A stretch of 64,000 nucleotides of DNA from Rhodospirillales bacterium. Its GTDB lineage: Bacteria > Pseudomonadota > Alphaproteobacteria > SMXQ01. The position numbers were made by a program, and so were the translations under genes. The DNA lies in the NCBI GenBank assembly GCA_018666775.1, contig JABIXC010000010.1, positions 1 to 64,000 of the forward strand. The letters are read 5' to 3'. Shown piece by piece: positions 52,426 to 61,034 of this stretch (the stretch's first letter is position 1; each line of letters opens with the position of its first letter). A model generated the notes under the pieces. The model saw only the letters and a program-made list of their open reading frames with translations. It searched no databases and was not told where the DNA came from.

Positions 52426-53718
52426 ATGAAGTCATCGGTTCTGATCTTCATCATCATGTGTGCGGCCCTGGCCATGAGCCAGTTCATGCGTGCGGCCCTG
52501 TCGGTGGTGGCCCCTGATATTATGGCCGATACGGGGCTTGCTCTTGATCAATACGGCACGCTCGCAGGCGCTTTCTTTTTTGGGATTGCCGCCGCACAAA
52601 TTCCAACGGGCATCTTGCTGGACCGGTTTGGGGCGCGCGTTACCGTTGCCCTGATGCAGCTGCTTGCCGCTGCTGGCACCATCGCCTTCGTGTTGTTTGA
52701 CGGGTTCTGGGCGATGTTTGCGGCCCGGTTTATCACCGGAATGGGCTTTGCCAGCGCATTGATGGGCGGGTTGGTGTTGGCGGCGCGTTGGGTGCCAAAG
52801 GATCGCTTTGCCCAGGTTGCGGGCACGTTGATCGCTGCATCTCAGGCTATCGGCTTGTTGTTGGCAGCCACCCCAATGGCTGCCCTTTCGGCGGTGGAGG
52901 GCTGGCGGGCGGCTTTTTTGTTGGCAGCCCTGGTGACCGTTCTGACGTCTATGGCGGTGTGGTCAATGGTCCGCGATGCACCGCCCGATCATCCATGGCA
53001 TCAGCGCAAGCCCGATAGTGCCCGTGATATTTTTCAGGGATTTTTACAGGTCCTGGGCATCAAAGGCATGGGCTATGTCATGTTAATGGCCATGTCGGGC
53101 TATCCGATCATGATCACGCTGGTTGGGGTTTGGGGTGGGCCGTATCTTCATGATGTCCATGGGTTGGACGGATTGGCCCGGGGAAATGTTCTGTCCTTGT
53201 TGGTGATCGGCGGGGTGGTTGGGCTTTTGGCTTATGGGCCATTGGACCGATTGCTGGATACCCGTAAATACGTGGTTATCGGCGGCGGGCTTCTCAGTTC
53301 TGGCATTCTGGCGATTTTGGCGCTTTTGGAACAGCCGCCTTTGATGGTGGTTATGGGCCTATTCGCGCTGTACGGGCTGTCAGGGGCCTATTACATCACC
53401 AATATCGCCCTTGGCCGGGCATTGTATCCAGAACACCTGATTGGTCGCGGGGTGACGACGGTTAATCTTGGCACATTTACCGGTGTTGCCGTGGTGCAGT
53501 TGATAACCGGGGCCTTGATGGGGTTCTTTGGGTCAGATGCCGAGGTTGGTGCTGGCATTGGCAGCGGTGCCGGGTCTGCTCCAGAAATCGCCTATCGCTG
53601 CCTGTTTGGCTTTCTCAGCGCCTATTCCTTCACAATTGTCATGGTCTATACGCGGATGGTTGACGTCAAACCATCGGGGGAACGCGGGCCCCAGCCAGCG
53701 CCACCCGAAAAACCATAA
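52426..53718 (+). CDS. MFS transporter
   Basis: 430-residue carrier with about 12 membrane segments; GILLDRFGARVTVAL is the loop 2-3 signature and the core APDIMADTGLALDQYGTLAGAFFFG resembles the nitrate/organic-anion (ACS-like) carriers. ATG 52426 starts the first membrane segment; the frame is open to 52324 through a TTG. The hydrophilic C-terminus ends in a Pro-rich tail. Divergent from egtD. Cargo unknown. Confidence 0.82.
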   Translation: MKSSVLIFIIMCAALAMSQFMRAALSVVAPDIMADTGLALDQYGTLAGAFFFGIAAAQIPTGILLDRFGARVTVALMQLLAAAGTIAFVLFDGFWAMFAARFITGMGFASALMGGLVLAARWVPKDRFAQVAGTLIAASQAIGLLLAATPMAALSAVEGWRAAFLLAALVTVLTSMAVWSMVRDAPPDHPWHQRKPDSARDIFQGFLQVLGIKGMGYVMLMAMSGYPIMITLVGVWGGPYLHDVHGLDGLARGNVLSLLVIGGVVGLLAYGPLDRLLDTRKYVVIGGGLLSSGILAILALLEQPPLMVVMGLFALYGLSGAYYITNIALGRALYPEHLIGRGVTTVNLGTFTGVAVVQLITGALMGFFGSDAEVGAGIGSGAGSAPEIAYRCLFGFLSAYSFTIVMVYTRMVDVKPSGERGPQPAPPEKP

Positions 53719-53769
53719 AAATATAGCGAAACCCTTGCCAGCCTTTGGATCAAAAATGGTATAGTCCCG

Positions 53770-53869
53770 CCTGAGAGGCTGGCGGTGGACGGAAGTCCCG
53801 CCAATCCGGTCAGGTCCGAAAGGAAGCAGCCGTAACGGAATTTTTCGGGTCATTTGTCAGTCTCTCACC
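53770..53869 (+). ncRNA. ffs: Signal recognition particle RNA (4.5S-type, small)
   Basis: About 100 nt containing the invariant SRP core GGTCAGGTCCGAAAGGAAGCAGCC (53808-53831): a GAAA tetraloop flanked by the symmetric and asymmetric loops that bind Ffh. The ends pair (TGAGAG near 53772 with CTCTCA near 53867), giving one long hairpin. It sits just upstream of dnaX, its usual place in alphaproteobacteria. The RNA guides ribosomes making membrane proteins to the membrane. Confidence 0.93.
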
Positions 53870-53920
53870 TAAGGCTGAAAATAACGGGAGGCGTTCCGGG
53901 CATTGGTCCCGGCAGCGGCC

Positions 53921-55777
53921 ATGAGCGAGCAAAACGGCGAACAAGATACAGGTACAGATACGGGTGCGAATTCGGGGGTGGCCTATCAGGTTCTTGCCCG
54001 TAAATATCGTCCCCAGTCTTTTTCCGGACTGATCGGCCAGGAAGCCGTTGTCCGGACCCTGACCAATGCCATTGATGCGGACCGTCTGGCCCATGCCTGG
54101 CTTTTGACGGGGGTGCGCGGGGTTGGCAAAACCACCACGGCACGAATCATCGCGCGCGCGCTGAATTGTATTGGCGCAGACGGCAATGGCGGCCCGACAC
54201 CGGAACCCTGTGGGGTTTGCGATAATTGCATCACCATTGCGGAAGGCCGCCATCCAGACGTTCTGGAAATGGATGCTGCCAGCCGCACCGGTGTTGATGA
54301 CATGCGGACCCTGATTGAAGGGGTGCGCTATAGGCCAACAAGCGCGCGCTATAAAATCTACATCATTGATGAAGTGCATATGTTGTCGACCAGCGCCTTT
54401 AATGCGTTGCTGAAAACCCTGGAAGAACCGCCAGAACATGTAAAATTTGTTTTCGCAACGACCGAATCGCGCAAAATTCCGGTCACGGTATTGTCCCGGT
54501 GCCAGCGCTTTGATCTTCGCCGCGTCGATGAAGATGAACTGTCCAGCCATTTTGCAGGCATTGCCAAAGAAGAAGGGGTCGACCTTGATCCGGGTGCGGT
54601 GCGGCTGATTGCGCACGCAGCGGATGGGTCTGTTCGCGACGGCCTTTCCATTCTGGATCAGGCCATCGCATCACGCAGTGGGGATGGCAGCATTGGCGAA
54701 GATGCTGTCCGCGCCATGCTGGGCCTTGCCGATCGCACAGAAGTGTTTGAGCTGTTTGAATCCGTCATGAGCGGTGAAATCGGCGAGGCGCTGGACCGTC
54801 TTTCTGCGCAATATGCCGCAGGCGCTGATGGGGAAAGCATTATGGGCGATCTACTGGATCTCGCCCATTGGCTGACGCGGGTAAAAATCACCCCGGTTAT
54901 TGCCGATGATCCTGTGGTGCCAGAGGTCGAACGGGTCATTGGGCGGCGTCTGGCCGAAGGTCTGTCCATGCCGGTTTTAACCCGGGCCTGGCAGATGTTG
55001 CTGAAAGGGTTGAGCGAAGTTCAGACAGCGCCCCAGCCCATGAAAGCATTGGAAATGGTTTTGGTACGCATCGCCTATGCCGCCAGCCTGCCAACGCCTG
55101 CAGAAATGGTCTCTCGCCTTGAAAAGGCCCCGCCAGTTTCGAGCGCCCCAGCGCCAGCGGCACCAACAACTCAGGCACCAACAACTCAGGCACCAACAAC
55201 TCAGGCACCTGTCTCGGCTCCGGCTCCAGCGCCGGCTCCAGCAGAAACCGCACCAGCCACAACATCAAGCACAGCCTCAAGCGCGCCTCAAGCAGCCCTG
55301 CAACCTGTTCCCACGCCTGAAACGGTGCCCGCAACCGGGGGGACGCTTCCAAAAAATTATGAAGCCATGCTGGCGCTTTTGGATGATGCCCGCGAAGGGC
55401 GGTTGGCTGCAGAATTGCGTACCCAGGCCCATTTGGTCCGGTTTGAACCCCCTCGGTTTGAATTCCGGCCCGGGCCCAATGCGTCCAGCAATCTTTCCAA
55501 CCGGTTGGGGCCGGTTTTAGACCGCCTCACCGGCGTGCATTGGGGTGTTAGCTTATCGCGTGAAGAAGGGGACCCAACCTTATCCGAACAGGCCGAATCC
55601 AGAGATGCCGCCCGCAAGCGTGAAGCCGCAGGCCACCCCTTGGTGAAGACCGCGCTGGAAACGTTCCCCGGATCAAAAATCACAGATGTGCGCGATACCC
55701 CGATCGTTGCCGATATGGCACTTGATCCGGAAAATGATCCAGAAAATGAAGATGACAATCAGGAGAATGATGAATGA
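53921..55777 (+). CDS. dnaX: DNA polymerase III subunits gamma/tau
   Basis: 618-residue clamp-loader ATPase. Walker A GVRGVGKTT (residues 64-72), a zinc module with CGVCDNC, DEVHMLS (Walker B) and the sensor LFV-type FATTESRKIPVTVLSRCQRF region (about 190-215) are intact. After the ATPase core comes an Ala/Pro/Thr/Gln-rich linker with an exact 15-bp triplication, then a C-terminal tau domain (NYEAMLALLDDAREGRL onward) that binds polymerase and helicase. ATG 53921 is used because 53903 is a TTG. At 55351-55357 A-AAA-AAT lies in frame as a possible -1 slip site. Overlaps ybaB by four bases. Confidence 0.95.
   Translation: MSEQNGEQDTGTDTGANSGVAYQVLARKYRPQSFSGLIGQEAVVRTLTNAIDADRLAHAWLLTGVRGVGKTTTARIIARALNCIGADGNGGPTPEPCGVCDNCITIAEGRHPDVLEMDAASRTGVDDMRTLIEGVRYRPTSARYKIYIIDEVHMLSTSAFNALLKTLEEPPEHVKFVFATTESRKIPVTVLSRCQRFDLRRVDEDELSSHFAGIAKEEGVDLDPGAVRLIAHAADGSVRDGLSILDQAIASRSGDGSIGEDAVRAMLGLADRTEVFELFESVMSGEIGEALDRLSAQYAAGADGESIMGDLLDLAHWLTRVKITPVIADDPVVPEVERVIGRRLAEGLSMPVLTRAWQMLLKGLSEVQTAPQPMKALEMVLVRIAYAASLPTPAEMVSRLEKAPPVSSAPAPAAPTTQAPTTQAPTTQAPVSAPAPAPAPAETAPATTSSTASSAPQAALQPVPTPETVPATGGTLPKNYEAMLALLDDAREGRLAAELRTQAHLVRFEPPRFEFRPGPNASSNLSNRLGPVLDRLTGVHWGVSLSREEGDPTLSEQAESRDAARKREAAGHPLVKTALETFPGSKITDVRDTPIVADMALDPENDPENEDDNQENDE
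55161..55205 (+). repeat. Three exact 15-bp units in dnaX
   Basis: CACCAACAACTCAGG occurs three times head to tail at 55161-55175, 55176-55190 and 55191-55205, encoding repeated APTTQ in the linker between the ATPase core and the tau domain. Confidence 0.9.
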
Positions 55778-56097
55778 AAAACCTGAGCCAAATGATGAAG
55801 CAGGCCCAGGCGATGCAGGACCGGATGAAGGAAATGCAAGATCGACTGGATAAGACCTTGGTGGATGGCAGTGCAGGCGGCGGGGCGGTTTCCGTTGTGT
55901 TGACCGGCAAAGGCAACCTGCAAAGTCTCAAAATCGATCCAGAAATCGTTGACCCCAATGAAGTGGGCATGTTGGAAGACCTGATCAGGGCCGCCTTTAA
56001 TGATGCCAAACTTCGGGTCGAAGAAATGGCTGCGGAAGAAATGTCTGAAGTGACGGGCGGATTGCAATTGCCCCCCGGCATGAAGCTGCCTTTTTAG
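55774..56097 (+). CDS. ybaB: Nucleoid-associated protein YbaB/EbfC
   Basis: 107-residue protein. [27 protein letters not shown] is the N-terminal helix and [27 protein letters not shown] the central beta-sheet of the family; the C-terminus [16 protein letters not shown]-like segment is also typical. It binds DNA as a dimer and shapes gene expression and repair. The ATG overlaps the dnaX stop (ATGA) and recR follows after 17 bp. Confidence 0.95.
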   Translation: MKNLSQMMKQAQAMQDRMKEMQDRLDKTLVDGSAGGGAVSVVLTGKGNLQSLKIDPEIVDPNEVGMLEDLIRAAFNDAKLRVEEMAAEEMSEVTGGLQLPPGMKLPF

Positions 56098-56114
56098 GGA
56101 GCCTGTTTGTTTCC

Positions 56115-56708
56115 ATGTCCAGTCCAGAAATCGAACGACTGATCGGCCTGCTTGCGAAATTGCCGGGGCTTGGCCCGCGATCTGCACGACGCGCAACGCT
56201 GTATCTTCTTAAACGCCAGGAATCTGTCATGGCCCCGCTGTCGCGTGCGCTGGAAGAAACCGCAGCGGCCATTCATTCCTGTTCGGTCTGTGGCAATCTA
56301 GATTCGAGAGACCCCTGTGGGCTGTGCAGCGATGACCGGCGGGATCGGTCGCTTCTTTGTGTGGTGGAAGAAGTGGCAGACCTTTGGGCGCTGGAACGCG
56401 GCGGTTCATTTCGCGGGCGCTATCATGTTTTGGGTGGCGTGCTTTCGGCCCTTGATGGGGTGGGACCTGAAGACCTGAACATCACAAACCTGATCGCCCG
56501 TGCGGATGATGAAAGCACGTCCGAAGTCATCTTGGCCCTGTCTGCCACGGTCGATGGCCAGACCACGGCGCATTACATTGCTGAACGCTTAGGGGATGTT
56601 GATGTTTCCGTGACCCGCCTTGCCCATGGGGTTCCTGTGGGTGGCGAGCTCGACTATCTGGATGACGGCACAATCTCTGCGGCCCTTAAGGCACGTCGCC
56701 CTATTTAA
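56115..56708 (+). CDS. recR: Recombination protein RecR
   Basis: 197-residue RecFOR-pathway protein. A helix-hairpin-helix start ([26 protein letters not shown]), a four-cysteine zinc finger ([16 protein letters not shown]) and a Toprim domain ([29 protein letters not shown]) appear in order. It helps load RecA on gapped DNA. Third gene of the dnaX-ybaB-recR unit, convergent with bioD with only eight bases between stops. Confidence 0.95.
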   Translation: MSSPEIERLIGLLAKLPGLGPRSARRATLYLLKRQESVMAPLSRALEETAAAIHSCSVCGNLDSRDPCGLCSDDRRDRSLLCVVEEVADLWALERGGSFRGRYHVLGGVLSALDGVGPEDLNITNLIARADDESTSEVILALSATVDGQTTAHYIAERLGDVDVSVTRLAHGVPVGGELDYLDDGTISAALKARRPI

Positions 56709-56716
56709 AATCCTAT

Positions 56717-57397
56717 CTAGGGGAGAAGGTCGGAGAAATCTGGCGCAGATTCCCAATTACGCAGGTCCGTTTTCAGGCGGGGCAGCGCGCGGACAGGAAT
56801 TTCTCCGACAAAATTTTCAAAGCAGGTTTTGGTTTCTTCCAATGCGACGGGGGCGTCTTCGCTTTCGCTGATGATGATCCCGGCAATGGCAATGTTGCGT
56901 CTTTGCAGGGCACCGATGGCCGTGAGCCCATGGGACAGCGCCCCTAAATAACTGCCGACAACTATGATGGCAGAAAGATCAATGCCGGCCATCCAGTCGA
57001 TGACCGTTTTATGGTCCGTTATGGGGGCCATGACCCCACCCACACCTTCGATCACGGTGGTTGTCTTGTCTGAAAGCTGGTCATTGCAAAATTGGATCAC
57101 GGCGGCCAGATCAATGGGTTTGCCCGCGCGAAGAGCGGCCATGTTGGGGGCAATGGGGGCATCAAAGCGCCATGGGGATATGGCAGAAATGGTTTCCAAT
57201 GTTGCCTGTTTTCCAGCGGCTTCCAGCAGCAGGGCGCTGTCGCTGGTTTCAAAATCATTTGCGTCAAACCCGGATATGACGGGCTTTAAAACCGTCACGT
57301 CCTCACCTTTTGCGCCGATCTGGTGGGCCAGCGCGCAAGCGACCAGGGTCTTGCCGATCTCGGTTCCAGATGCGGTGATGAAAAGACCCTTCGCCAT
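56717..57397 (-). CDS. bioD: Dethiobiotin synthetase
   Basis: 226-residue P-loop enzyme. FITASGTEIGKTLVACAL holds the variant P-loop of BioD (GTxxGKT); VTVLKPVISG and TVIEGVGGVMAPITDH (the Glu-GxGG loop) complete the site. It carboxylates diaminopelargonic acid with ATP and CO2. The ATG at 57397 overlaps the bioF stop by one base (TGATG); the upstream TTG is not needed. Operon with bioF, opposite to bioB-bioA. Confidence 0.93.
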   Translation of the reverse strand: MAKGLFITASGTEIGKTLVACALAHQIGAKGEDVTVLKPVISGFDANDFETSDSALLLEAAGKQATLETISAISPWRFDAPIAPNMAALRAGKPIDLAAVIQFCNDQLSDKTTTVIEGVGGVMAPITDHKTVIDWMAGIDLSAIIVVGSYLGALSHGLTAIGALQRRNIAIAGIIISESEDAPVALEETKTCFENFVGEIPVRALPRLKTDLRNWESAPDFSDLLP

Positions 57398-58557
57398 CAA
57401 ACAGACACCAGATCAAGTTTGGTGATGGCGTGGGCCAGTGCCAGAACATCATCATCACTATGCGCCGCAGAAAATGTGACGCGCAGGCGCGCAGTGCCTT
57501 TTGGCACGGTGGGCGGGCGGATGGCGGTGACCAGAAAGCCTTCTTTTTCCAGCGCACTTGATGCAGATAACGCACGCGCCTCATCGCCTATTATCAGGGG
57601 CACCACGGCACTTTCGGCTGGTTTCAGGCTAAGGGCATCGGTAAACAAACGGGCTTTGGCAATGGGCTTGGAAACCAGCGCTGCATCGGTTTCGATCAGT
57701 TCCAGACCTTTTTCTGCCGCCGCCAACACGCCCGGTGGCAGGGCGGTTGTGAAGATCAGGCTGCGCGCCCGGTTGACCATCAGGTCAATGGCGGCCCGGC
57801 TGGCGGCCAGATAGCCGCCATAGGCCCCGGCTGCTTTGGACAGGGTTCCCATGTGCAAATCAATGGGGGTGTGATCACCCTTGGCAAAGCCACTGCCGCG
57901 CCCTTGATTGATCACACCAAGGGCATGGGCGTCATCCACCAACAACCAGCAATCCATGTCACGGGTCAGGGTAGACAAAGCTTCAATGGGGGCGCAATCA
58001 CCATCCATGGAAAACACGCCTTCTGTCATGACCAAAACATTTTTGTAATGTGGGCGATGTTCAGCCAGAATTTTTGCGCAATCTTGGGCGTCGTTGTGGG
58101 CAAAAAAGCGAATGTCGCTGCCCGATAAGGTTGCCCCCCCATGCATGCAGGCATGGGACAGTTCATCGGCAACAATCAGATCCCCGGGGCCAACAAAGGC
58201 CGGGATAATGCCGATATTGGCAAGATAGCCCGATCCGAACACGACAGACGCTTGTGTGCCCTTGATCCTGGCAATGCGCGATTCCAGCGCCGTATAAAGC
58301 GGGTTATCGCCAGTGATCAGCCGGGATGCGCCGGTTCCTGCACCATATTTTTCTGTGGCTTCAATGGCAGCTTGTTTCAGGGCCGGGTGTTGGCTCAGCC
58401 CCAGATAATCATTATCGCAAAAGGCAATTAGCCCGGTTTTGCCGCGCATGACCCGGGCGTCAGGTTCCCGCGTCGTGGGGGAAAGACGCCGGGTCAGGGT
58501 TTTGGCCTTAATTTCTGCCAGTTTTTGCAATGCATGTTGATCAAGGGACAATGTCAT
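57397..58557 (-). CDS. bioF: 8-amino-7-oxononanoate synthase
   Basis: 386-residue PLP enzyme of the alpha-oxoamine synthase family. FCDNDYLGLSQHP is the N-terminal signature, YGAGTGASRLITGDNPLYTALE follows, and the PLP lysine is in GTLSKAAGAYGGYLA; the DDAHALGV aspartate contacts the pyridine nitrogen. It condenses pimeloyl thioester with alanine. The start may be ATG 58557 (used) or 58581, since neither has a clear ribosome site at good spacing. Confidence 0.93.
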   Translation of the reverse strand: MTLSLDQHALQKLAEIKAKTLTRRLSPTTREPDARVMRGKTGLIAFCDNDYLGLSQHPALKQAAIEATEKYGAGTGASRLITGDNPLYTALESRIARIKGTQASVVFGSGYLANIGIIPAFVGPGDLIVADELSHACMHGGATLSGSDIRFFAHNDAQDCAKILAEHRPHYKNVLVMTEGVFSMDGDCAPIEALSTLTRDMDCWLLVDDAHALGVINQGRGSGFAKGDHTPIDLHMGTLSKAAGAYGGYLAASRAAIDLMVNRARSLIFTTALPPGVLAAAEKGLELIETDAALVSKPIAKARLFTDALSLKPAESAVVPLIIGDEARALSASSALEKEGFLVTAIRPPTVPKGTARLRVTFSAAHSDDDVLALAHAITKLDLVSV

Positions 58558-58669
58558 GGGCGGATCATAGCGTGAAATCATAGCCCTTCGCGACCCGATT
58601 ACGCACCCGATTGCAACATGGTCCCTGATTGACTAGGGTGCGTTGAAACCACCACGGAAGTCCCCCAAT

Positions 58670-59728
58670 ATGGCCACCCACAAGCCAGATCAAAACAGCC
58701 CTTCTCGTCAGTCCCGATCGCCCGAACCTGTGCCCGAAACTGTAGCCGATATTCGCCATGATTGGACGAAGGCAGAAGCGCGCACCGTCCTTGATTTACC
58801 TTTCAATGATTTGTTGTACCGGGCCCATACCCTGCATCGGCGTTATTTCGACCCAACTGAAGTTCAGTTTTCCACCTTGTTGAACATCAAGGATGGTGGC
58901 TGCCCCGAAGATTGTAAATACTGCGCCCAGTCATCAAAGTTTGATACAGATTTAAAGGCAGAAAAATTAATGGCCGTGAATGCCGTGGTCGAAAAGGCCC
59001 GCATCGCAAAAGAAGCAGGTGCGCAGCGGTTTTGTATGGGGGCCGCATGGCGCAACCCCAAAGATCGCGATCTGGATCAGGTCTGCGACATGGTATCTGG
59101 GGTCAAGGCATTGGGAATGGAAACCTGTGTGACCCTTGGCATGTTGGAAGACCGCCAAGCCGCCCGCCTGAAACAAGCGGGCCTTGATTATTACAATCAC
59201 AATCTGGATACGTCCGAAGAATATTACGGCGAAATCATCACCACCCGAACTTATCGCGATCGCCTGGACACCTTATCGCGGGTGCGCGATGCTGGCATCA
59301 ATGTGTGTTGCGGCGGCATTCTAGGCCTTGGTGAAGATGAAGATGATCGCGCCTCCATGCTGGTCAGTCTTGCCAATCTGGAACAGCATCCAGAATCCGT
59401 GCCCATCAATGCCCTGGTGGCCATCGAAGGTACGCCTTTGGCAGAAAACGAAATGCCCGATGCCATTGATTTTGTCCGGGTGATTGCCACGGCCCGGATC
59501 ATGATGCCGGCATCGGTGGTGCGCTTTGCGGCGGGCCGATCAGAAATGGATGAAGCGACCCAGGCGATGGCATTCTTTGCCGGGGCCAATTCCATTTTTT
59601 ATGGCGAAAAATTACTGACCACCCCCAATCCCGAAAGCACGGCAGACCGGGCGTTTCTGGATCGTCTGGGCATGCACCCCATGGGCAGTACCGGAAATAT
59701 GGACCGGGGAAATGCCGAAAAAGCCTGA
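58670..59728 (+). CDS. bioB: Biotin synthase
   Basis: 352-residue radical-SAM enzyme. The 4Fe-4S site is in [13 protein letters not shown] (CxxxCxxC), and further conserved stretches are [24 protein letters not shown] and [16 protein letters not shown]. It inserts sulfur into dethiobiotin. ATG 58670 has GGAAG ten bases upstream; a TTG at 58643 is alternative. Divergent from bioF with a shared 112-bp promoter region; bioA overlaps its end by 17 bp. Confidence 0.95.
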   Translation: MATHKPDQNSPSRQSRSPEPVPETVADIRHDWTKAEARTVLDLPFNDLLYRAHTLHRRYFDPTEVQFSTLLNIKDGGCPEDCKYCAQSSKFDTDLKAEKLMAVNAVVEKARIAKEAGAQRFCMGAAWRNPKDRDLDQVCDMVSGVKALGMETCVTLGMLEDRQAARLKQAGLDYYNHNLDTSEEYYGEIITTRTYRDRLDTLSRVRDAGINVCCGGILGLGEDEDDRASMLVSLANLEQHPESVPINALVAIEGTPLAENEMPDAIDFVRVIATARIMMPASVVRFAAGRSEMDEATQAMAFFAGANSIFYGEKLLTTPNPESTADRAFLDRLGMHPMGSTGNMDRGNAEKA

Positions 59729-60983
59729 ACAAGACAAACTCTGGCTGCCCTACACCCAAATGGCGCTGGAAACCCCGCCGTTGGAGGCCGTCGCTACCGA
59801 AGGGACGCGGATCCTTTTGGCCGATGGCCGCGACCTGATTGACGGGATCGCTTCGTGGTGGACCGCGTGTCACGGCTATAACCATCCCAAAATTATTGAG
59901 GCCATTCAGTCTCAGGCGACCATCATGCCCCATGTCATGTTTGGCGGTCTGGTCCATCGGCCCGCCCTTGATCTTGCCAATAAATTGGCGGTCTTGGCCC
60001 CGGGTGATTTGAACCATGTTTTCTTTTCAGATTCTGGCTCCGTCGCGGTAGAGGCGGCCCTGAAGATGGCCCTGCAATTCTGGATCAATCAGGGGATCAA
60101 AACCCGCAATCGGTTTGTCTGTTTCAAGGGCGGCTATCACGGCGACACCATCGGGGCCATGGGGGTGTCTGATGGCGAAAACGGATTCCACGCAACCTTT
60201 AAACCCATCTTGGCCGAAAACATTTTGGCAGACCTGCCCATTGGTGCTGCGGCGCGCAGAGATTATGCATCCCTTTTGGATCGCCACAGCGATGACATTG
60301 CGGCCGTCATTATTGAACCCTTGGTCCAGGGCGCGGGTGGCATGGTGTTTCATGATCCAGATACCTTGGCCGCAATTGTCAATGAGGCGCAAAAACGCGG
60401 CATTCTTGTGATTGCCGATGAGGTTTTCACAGGCTTTGGCCGCACTGGTAAAATGTTCGCCTGTAATAGCGCCAATGTGGTGCCCGACATCATGACCCTG
60501 TCAAAGGCGCTGACCGGCGGTGCGCTGGGGTTGGGGGCGACCTTGGCCGGGGACCGGGTGTTTGATGCCTTTTTGTCGGATGATCTTGATGCCGCCTTCA
60601 TGCATGGGCCCACGTATATGGCGAACCCGATGGCGATGGCGGCGGCAAATGCGTCTTTGGATTTGTTTGAAACCGAACCAAGGCTGGATCAGGTGGCGAC
60701 AATTTCGGCGGCCCTAAAAGAGGGTCTGGCCCCATGCAAAGACATCCCCGGTGTTGTGGATACCCGTGTGTTGGGGGCCATCGGGGTGGTTGAACTGGCA
60801 GAAATGCCTCTGGAACGGCTTTATGCTTTGCGCAGTGCGTTCATCACGCGCGGGCTCTGGGTGCGCCCATTTGGAAAAATTGTCTACCTGACACCGGCAT
60901 TCACCATTGAATCTGGCGAATTTGGCGATCTTTTCTGCCTGATGGAAGGAATAAAGGACGTTTTAAGCGCCAATCCGGCGTAA
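59712..60983 (+). CDS. bioA: Adenosylmethionine-8-amino-7-oxononanoate aminotransferase
   Basis: 423-residue class III PLP aminotransferase. [18 protein letters not shown] and [15 protein letters not shown] define the fold; the PLP lysine is in [14 protein letters not shown]; the substrate region [22 protein letters not shown] is typical of BioA. It uses SAM as amino donor to make diaminopelargonic acid. Its ATG lies 17 bases inside the end of bioB, in another frame, so translation is coupled. Confidence 0.95.
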   Translation: MPKKPEQDKLWLPYTQMALETPPLEAVATEGTRILLADGRDLIDGIASWWTACHGYNHPKIIEAIQSQATIMPHVMFGGLVHRPALDLANKLAVLAPGDLNHVFFSDSGSVAVEAALKMALQFWINQGIKTRNRFVCFKGGYHGDTIGAMGVSDGENGFHATFKPILAENILADLPIGAAARRDYASLLDRHSDDIAAVIIEPLVQGAGGMVFHDPDTLAAIVNEAQKRGILVIADEVFTGFGRTGKMFACNSANVVPDIMTLSKALTGGALGLGATLAGDRVFDAFLSDDLDAAFMHGPTYMANPMAMAAANASLDLFETEPRLDQVATISAALKEGLAPCKDIPGVVDTRVLGAIGVVELAEMPLERLYALRSAFITRGLWVRPFGKIVYLTPAFTIESGEFGDLFCLMEGIKDVLSANPA

Positions 60984-61034
60984 CCGGTGTAAAATGGCCG
61001 ACATGTATTTGAAACAAAAGAAAGTAGCCGGGTC

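Noticed and set aside
55161-55205. CRISPR-like repeat
   Set aside because: Units are adjacent without spacers and in frame with dnaX.
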